The notes under the pieces: generated by a model
Told to the model about the DNA's origin: nothing
Databases searched by the model: none
The model's input: only the letters and a program-made list of their open reading frames with translations
Made by a program: the position numbers and the translations under genes
DNA from: Sphaerothrix epifaneia
GTDB taxonomy: Bacteria > Cyanobacteriota > Cyanobacteriia > Phormidesmidales > Phormidesmidaceae
Length of the DNA: 64,000 bases
Direction: 5' to 3'
Assembly: GCF_042788235.1 (NCBI RefSeq)
Contig: NZ_JBHZOL010000075.1
Coordinates: 62,001 to 126,000 of the forward strand
Shown: one piece after another, positions 59,220-64,000 of the stretch
Layout: the number at the start of each line of letters is the position of its first letter
How positions within the stretch are numbered: the stretch's first letter is position 1

Positions 59220-59855
59220 ATGTTCGATCGCTTGCAAACCAACCTGGCTGAATCTTGGCACAGCGTTAACCAAACGGTGAGCGAAAATTTTAGCGCTACC
59301 GTAAAAGGCGTATCATCTCAGGCTGCGCGGGTCGTGGAAATGGTAGAAAGTCAGGCGCAGGCAGCCGCCAACGGGATGACGGAGATGGCTGGCGATCGCT
59401 TTGAGTCAATAGGGCAAAACGCCGAACCAATCAGCCGGGTGAATCACGGCTTTCAAGCGGCGATCGCAACTTCGTTACAAACTTGGCTGACTCAGCATCC
59501 GGCGATCGCCTGGATGGTTGGGCATCCGCTTTGGACTTTGGCGCTGCTGCTCATTGGGTTGTTGTCAGTGTGGGGTTTACTGGGGGCGATCGCTCAGTTT
59601 GTCCGCCAAGTTTGGGTAGGGCTTTTAAGCTTGCCGTTGCGGCTGCTAAAGTGGCTATTGGTTAAAATTTTTCGTCTGTTTAAGCAAGCCGATGCTCTAC
59701 AGCGATCGCAGACCCCAAAACAGGCCGATCTCCCAACTCGCCTATTAGAAATTCTCAGTCGATTAGAAAGCTTACGACAAGAACAAGACGCTTTAATTCA
59801 AGAAATGCAGGCTATTTTAGCAGCAAAAGGTATTGAGTCTGCTAAGACTCAATAA
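59220..59855 (+). CDS. single-region membrane protein with amphipathic helices
   Basis: A 211-aa protein. The N-terminal ~90 residues are amphipathic helix (Ala/Gln/Glu-rich, apolipoprotein-like). They are followed by a hydrophobic stretch (about 98-120, HPLWTLALLLIGLLSVWGLLG), a second amphipathic segment and a C-terminal coiled coil (LLEILSRLESLRQEQDALIQEMQAIL). No family was recognised. AGGAGG at 59209-59214 fits the ATG at 59220. It is 9 nt after the permease and probably co-transcribed. Confidence 0.7.
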   Translation: MFDRLQTNLAESWHSVNQTVSENFSATVKGVSSQAARVVEMVESQAQAAANGMTEMAGDRFESIGQNAEPISRVNHGFQAAIATSLQTWLTQHPAIAWMVGHPLWTLALLLIGLLSVWGLLGAIAQFVRQVWVGLLSLPLRLLKWLLVKIFRLFKQADALQRSQTPKQADLPTRLLEILSRLESLRQEQDALIQEMQAILAAKGIESAKTQ

Positions 59856-60060
59856 ACTCTAAAAAACCGAGCGGCAGAAGCTTTTGAAGGAGGATTTAGG
59901 GGGATCTGAACCGTTTTGCTACGCAGCCGATATCTTTTCAAACACCCTCTGAGCCGCAGGGCTAACTTTCGCCAAAAACTCAGGCAATGTATCCGAGACT
60001 GCACGTAAATTGGGGTTGAGTTCTATAGGCTAGCAGCAGTGTTTATTCAACCCAGTTTTT

Positions 60061-60795
60061 ATGCCAGCTCAGCTCAGTTTTAATCAGGCGCAAAAGTCAA
60101 TTCGCAAAGCGGCCAAGCGAGTTTTGACCGAAAAGGGACTCAACCCCACAACGCGCAAAGGGAACAAAGAGTTTGATTTGTTACTGCAACAACTGCGCTC
60201 AGCTAGCTTCGCGTCTAATCAAGCGGCGATCGCGGCGGGAGAACAGCTAGGTCAAAAAATTGTCGAACTGTCGCAGCAGCAAGGCAAACAAGACCTAGAT
60301 CGCGGCGTGATTCGCCAAATGGCTCTCACAACCAACTGGCTGACAGAATTGGGGCTAACTGTTGCCAGCGCGGCTCCCCCCGCAACTCCACCAGCAGTTA
60401 TCGATCAGCCAACACCAGCGGCACCGCCTAGTTTCTCTACCCCTGAAACGCCTGCACTAGAGACTGTTACTCCAGCCATCACCGAAACTGAAGTACCGCC
60501 AGAAAGTGCCGCTGAAACCCTTGCAGCAGATCCAGAAGAGCCGGAAACAGCACCCCCAGACGCGTCAGATATTCAAGATGCAGAAGTAGCGGTGGCTGAA
60601 GCCGCCACTGATGAAATGCCTGATGAAATGCCCGTCGAAACTGAAACCGTCCAACCTGAAGTTGATCAAGACTTATCGGCGGCGGCTGACGAATCAGAAA
60701 CGAATGCAACCGTAGAAATTATGGTCGAAGCAGCCGATCGCGATCAGCTAAAAGACCCCACAGAATCAGTTGCAGAAGAACCCGTTGCTCAATAG
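60061..60795 (+). CDS. acidic Pro/Ala/Glu-rich hypothetical protein
   Basis: A 244-aa protein. A basic helical N-terminal domain (residues 1-100, QAQKSIRKAAKRVLTEKGLNPTTRKGNKEFDLLLQQL) is followed by ~140 residues of Pro, Ala, Glu, Thr and Val, strongly acidic and surely disordered. The bipolar charge layout suggests binding to nucleic acid or an acidic partner through the N-terminus (inference). The last 7 nt overlap the convergent cyclase gene. Confidence 0.65.
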   Translation: MPAQLSFNQAQKSIRKAAKRVLTEKGLNPTTRKGNKEFDLLLQQLRSASFASNQAAIAAGEQLGQKIVELSQQQGKQDLDRGVIRQMALTTNWLTELGLTVASAAPPATPPAVIDQPTPAAPPSFSTPETPALETVTPAITETEVPPESAAETLAADPEEPETAPPDASDIQDAEVAVAEAATDEMPDEMPVETETVQPEVDQDLSAAADESETNATVEIMVEAADRDQLKDPTESVAEEPVAQ

Positions 60796-61952
60796 GGCTG
60801 TTGGGTTTCGTCCATTCCCAGCACCTCGTAAAGCTGGATTTGGGCTTGCTTGCCTCGTGGCGCTACCTGAGCCACCCAGCGCAGTTGAAAAGGATGATTA
60901 TTGGGTAACTGCTGCACGACCGCTTCGCTGGTAATAGCCTGACACGCATAGGTTTTGGTCAGTTCTTCTAAGCGGGCAGCCGTGTTCACGACGTCGCCAA
61001 CGACCGTCGTATCCATACGACGACTGGCTCCAATGGTGCCGATTACCGCTGACCCTGTATGCAGCCCCATACCAATGCGAATGGGGCTGCCCAGTTCGGC
61101 CACCGCTGGGCTTTGGTTGAGTTGCACTAAAGCTTGAGAAATTTTAACAACAGCGGTAAGTCCGTCAACCGCATGGCGATGTGAGCGGTCAAAAACCACC
61201 ATTACAGCATCACCTAAATACTTATCAATAAAGCCGTGGCAGGCTTCGACCACCTGATTGATCAAAGTGAAAAATGTGTTGAGCCAGGTGAAGGTTTCTT
61301 GAGCAGATTGGGTTTCAGCGATCGCGGTAAAGTTGCGAATATCACAAAATAAAATTGTCACTTCTGACTCAATGGCGTTGCCTAATTCAATAGACTCCAC
61401 CCCCTGAGGAGCCACACGCTGCAAAAACTGGTCTGGCACAAACAGACGAAACTTTTCAGAAAGAGCTTCATTAATTTTTTGCGCAGCCAGCATCTGCTGC
61501 CGAGACTTTACCTGAGCCGCCTGAAAAGCCCGTACCTGCTGATTGATCTTGGTTTCGTATGCTGCCTGCTGTAGCTGCCGCAGCCGCAACAAACTATCAA
61601 TTTTGGTCAACATTAAATCGGCGTTGATCGGCTTGGTGAGGTAGTCGTCGCCCATAGCTGCCAACCCTTTCAGCCGAGAAGCATCGTCATCTAGCGCCGT
61701 CAAAAAAATAACAGGTACAGTTTGCAAAGCCGCATTGGTTCTTAGCTGCTCACAAACTTCAAAGCCGTCCATATCCGGCATCATCACATCCAACAAAATT
61801 AGCTCCGGACGCTGAGTTTGCGCCTGCTCTAGCGCTTCCATGCCAGAAGCCACCGAGCAAGTCACATAGCCTTCTGCCGCCAGTAACTCTTCTAGCAGAA
61901 GCAAATTATGCGGTTCATCATCTACCAGCAAGATATAAGGAGCAGGCATCAT
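60789..61952 (-). CDS. response-regulator / class III nucleotide cyclase
   Basis: A 387-aa protein: an N-terminal REC domain (about 1-120, with LILLDVMMPDMDGFEV and LTKPI), a helical linker (about 125-175), then a GGDEF-unrelated class III cyclase catalytic domain (about 200-370). Metal Asp residues are in ILFCDIRNFT and KYLGDAVMVVF. The transition-state segment VVGDVVNTAARLEEL keeps Asn and Arg. The product (cAMP or cGMP) is not clear. Its neighbour on the same strand is the hybrid kinase, a plausible phosphodonor. ATG at 61952 is used; a TTG at 62000 is the long alternative. Confidence 0.88.
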   Translation of the reverse strand: MMPAPYILLVDDEPHNLLLLEELLAAEGYVTCSVASGMEALEQAQTQRPELILLDVMMPDMDGFEVCEQLRTNAALQTVPVIFLTALDDDASRLKGLAAMGDDYLTKPINADLMLTKIDSLLRLRQLQQAAYETKINQQVRAFQAAQVKSRQQMLAAQKINEALSEKFRLFVPDQFLQRVAPQGVESIELGNAIESEVTILFCDIRNFTAIAETQSAQETFTWLNTFFTLINQVVEACHGFIDKYLGDAVMVVFDRSHRHAVDGLTAVVKISQALVQLNQSPAVAELGSPIRIGMGLHTGSAVIGTIGASRRMDTTVVGDVVNTAARLEELTKTYACQAITSEAVVQQLPNNHPFQLRWVAQVAPRGKQAQIQLYEVLGMDETQQPY

Positions 61953-62098
61953 AGCAGGTGGCAGGGGTGCAACGGTGGATAAATAATGAGGATTGAACAA
62001 CTTTCTTGGAGAAGCTGATAGGGCTTGGCGTTAGATGCACTGCTTAACTTTACAGATGTCCTGATCGCTATCCGCCTGGGCGGGTCGATTTTGTTAGA

Positions 62099-64000
62099 TT
62101 AAGTAGGATTTTCAGGCGGCTCAATCAGTCGATTGAGTTGCTGAACCAGTTGGCTAAAGTCGAGTGGTTTACTTAGGTAAGCGTCGGCTCCGGCTGCTAA
62201 ACAGCGATCGCGATCGCCCGTCATAGCCATAGCCGTGACAGCAATCACGGGTACCGACTGCCAAAGCTGATGCGCTTTAAGCTGGCGAATTAGTTCAAAG
62301 CCATCTACGTTAGGAAGCTGAATATCCATCAAGACAGCCAATGGCAGCGATCGCACGCTAATGAGCGGCGACCGAATGGTTTCTAGCATGGTCTGGCCGT
62401 CAGCAATAATATCAACCGTATAGCCTTCGATTTCTAGCAGCTCAGCAATTAGCGATTGGTTGTAAGGCTGGTCTTCAACGACTAAAACCCGACTTTGATC
62501 AGACTGGCTCAAGCTCTCAGCGATCGCCGTTTGATAGCTAGCAGGCAAATCTTTCGCCGTCGGGGGTTGAGGCGACGTTGGGCGCAGACTTGATCGCAGC
62601 TCGTTTAGCGGTAGCCACACACGAAAAGTACTGCCTTCCCCCAGCTTAGATTCAAAAGACACCGTGCCCCCATGCAGCTCGGCTAGGCGCTTGGTCAACG
62701 CTAAACCCAAACCTGTACCCTCATGGCGACGCGTCAACGAAGCGTCAATCTGTTGAAAAGGCTGAAACAGCAGGTGCTTTTTCTCTTCAGTAATCCCGAT
62801 GCCCGTATCACTAACGGCAATACAAAGATAGGGAGTGCTGAGATTGACAGGGCTTTCATCGGGCCGCATGTCTTGCAATAGCTGGTTGCCGTAGGCTAGC
62901 TGCACCGCTAGCTTGACCTTGCCTTTTTCGGGCGTAAACTTAACTGCATTGGAAAGCAGATTAATCACAATCTGCCGCACCCGCCGCTCATCGATAACCA
63001 CTTGATCAAGCTGATAATCTAGTTCCAGCGAGAGCGATAGGCGTTTGCGCTCAGCCCGTGGCTGAATCATTTCTAAACATTGACGACACAGCTCTTGAAT
63101 AGAAACCTTTGCCAGATCTAGCTCGACTTTGCCTGCTTCAACTTTCGACAGATCTAAAATGTCGTTGATCAAATGCAAAAGATGCTGCCCGCTCTGACGA
63201 ATCAGGCTGATATGGCCTACCTGGCGCTTATCTAAACCCTGTCGCTGGCGCAACAGCAGTTCTGAAAATCCCAAAATACTGTTGAGCGGTGTGCGCAACT
63301 CATGCGACATAGAGGCCAAAAACTCTGACTTGAGCCGAGAAGCCCGTTCTAAGTCTTGGTTGATGCGCTGTAACCTAGCTTGAGCCTGTGCCCGCTCGAT
63401 CGCCGCCCCCAAAGTGCGACAAGCCGCAAGCAGCATATCTTGCTGCGGCGCTTCCTGTAGCTTTTGTAAACTGCGAGACTCTAACGTCAGCACCCCAATA
63501 ATCGTACCGTCGGCTGAGGGAATGGGGAAAATGCCCAACTGACCAATGGCTGGATGACGAAACTCTTCAACCGCTTGAGGATGGTTGGCATAGTCTTCCA
63601 CAAAACAGGGCTGCCCCGTTTCTACCACTTGCCACAAAAGCCCCTGCCCGTAGGGAATACCCTGGTCGAGGCGCTGTTGCATAGCGTCTACGGCGGGTTC
63701 ACCGTAGGTCGCAATAAACTGACCCGAAATGAGATTGGTCAACATTCCTGCCGTTCGCCGAGGGCCTCTGCCACTGACAACTTTGACATCTCCAAACGCA
63801 GCGCCCATGGCCTCAACCAAGTAGCTGAGGGCAAAGCGACCAATTTGAGTCAAATTATCAGAAGTTTGTAATCGCTCGGTGAGTCCTAACAAAAACGTTA
63901 ACCGTCGGACTTCAGCCGCAAGATCGTTTTGTGCCTGCCGCTGTGCCGTTAAATTGCGAAAAATAAGTAGCTTGCCGCCGTTAGAGGTAGCCGTTGTATA
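62099..64000 (-). CDS. hybrid histidine kinase (5' end off the edge)
   Basis: The reading frame stays open from 62099 to the right edge, 634 codons visible. Reading from the edge: the end of a PAS-like domain (GGKLLIFRNLTAQRQAQ), a GAF domain (about 35-190), HisKA with phospho-acceptor His in SMSHELRTPLNSILGF, HATPase_c (N-box LLSNAVKFT, VSDTGIGI, GTGLGLALTKRL) and a C-terminal receiver with AVLMDIQLPNVDGFEL and YLSKPLDF. It is a hybrid kinase able to relay phosphate internally. The N-terminal sensor is missing from the window. Confidence 0.93.
   Translation of the reverse strand, partial: YTTATSNGGKLLIFRNLTAQRQAQNDLAAEVRRLTFLLGLTERLQTSDNLTQIGRFALSYLVEAMGAAFGDVKVVSGRGPRRTAGMLTNLISGQFIATYGEPAVDAMQQRLDQGIPYGQGLLWQVVETGQPCFVEDYANHPQAVEEFRHPAIGQLGIFPIPSADGTIIGVLTLESRSLQKLQEAPQQDMLLAACRTLGAAIERAQAQARLQRINQDLERASRLKSEFLASMSHELRTPLNSILGFSELLLRQRQGLDKRQVGHISLIRQSGQHLLHLINDILDLSKVEAGKVELDLAKVSIQELCRQCLEMIQPRAERKRLSLSLELDYQLDQVVIDERRVRQIVINLLSNAVKFTPEKGKVKLAVQLAYGNQLLQDMRPDESPVNLSTPYLCIAVSDTGIGITEEKKHLLFQPFQQIDASLTRRHEGTGLGLALTKRLAELHGGTVSFESKLGEGSTFRVWLPLNELRSSLRPTSPQPPTAKDLPASYQTAIAESLSQSDQSRVLVVEDQPYNQSLIAELLEIEGYTVDIIADGQTMLETIRSPLISVRSLPLAVLMDIQLPNVDGFELIRQLKAHQLWQSVPVIAVTAMAMTGDRDRCLAAGADAYLSKPLDFSQLVQQLNRLIEPPENPT

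Noticed and set aside
1..64000. tRNA or rRNA genes
   Set aside because: I looked for T-loop-like sequences followed by acceptor pairing and for rRNA conserved cores on both strands and saw none. A dedicated tRNA scan was not possible here.

Overview
This window comes from a cyanobacterial chromosome. The octamer GCGATCGC (HIP1) is scattered throughout. The genes include cyanobacterial hallmarks: ycf35 and ycf46, zeta-carotene desaturase with its SRPBCC partner, and the acyl-ACP reductase / aldehyde-deformylating oxygenase pair that makes alkanes. The cyanobacterial form of ribosomal protein L32 and an FtsH protease are also present. I see no rRNA, tRNA, transposase, integrase or CRISPR array. 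Both edges cut a gene: a YchJ-like protein on the left and a hybrid histidine kinase on the right.

Region 1-22 kb is ordinary core and regulatory content: rpmF, nadA, a TerB-like protein, a CRP-type regulator, an inositol-monophosphatase-like phosphatase, ycf35 and ycf46, a ribbon-helix-helix protein and a TPR protein. It continues with a DUF1400 alpha/beta hydrolase, a secreted pentapeptide protein, ribokinase, an acyltransferase, an OmpR-type regulator and coaE. A tight zds / SRPBCC / methylase-like operon follows, then an IscA-like protein with a strong terminator.

Region 22.6-35.1 kb is the accessory centrepiece, a partial extracellular-type contractile injection system (eCIS) locus. Packed on the + strand are the tail sheath (880 aa, with three tandem ~90-100-residue repeats inserted), the tube, a T4-type baseplate-hub chaperone-like CxxC protein and a Pro-rich protein. 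These are followed by a DUF4255 cap/terminator protein, an AAA+ ATPase and a small protein. Next come a candidate cargo protein combining HEQSH with a C-terminal glycine zipper, and two DUF4157 (eCIS core) proteins, one of which also carries HELCGH. Spike, LysM, PAAR, gp25 and baseplate-J genes are absent, so the machine must be completed elsewhere or is incomplete. A dispersed ~75-80 bp intergenic repeat is concentrated inside and near this locus.

Region 35-54 kb holds a two-TM protein, a GAF protein, a GHL10-type glycosidase and ftsH. A GT39-like membrane protein and a PotD/PotA-type ABC pair without permeases follow, then an allophanate-hydrolase-like protein beside a dihydropyrimidinase. 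An alpha/beta-hydrolase-fold protein lacking its nucleophilic Ser, 5-formyl-THF cyclo-ligase, a pentapeptide/HhH/membrane fusion, trpF and folE complete it.

Region 54-64 kb has an SDR, accA, aar and ado in a row (fatty-acid supply to alkane synthesis), a lone MalG-type permease, a membrane protein, an acidic disordered protein, a REC-cyclase and the truncated hybrid kinase. All assignments are from reading the sequence; no database search was run.
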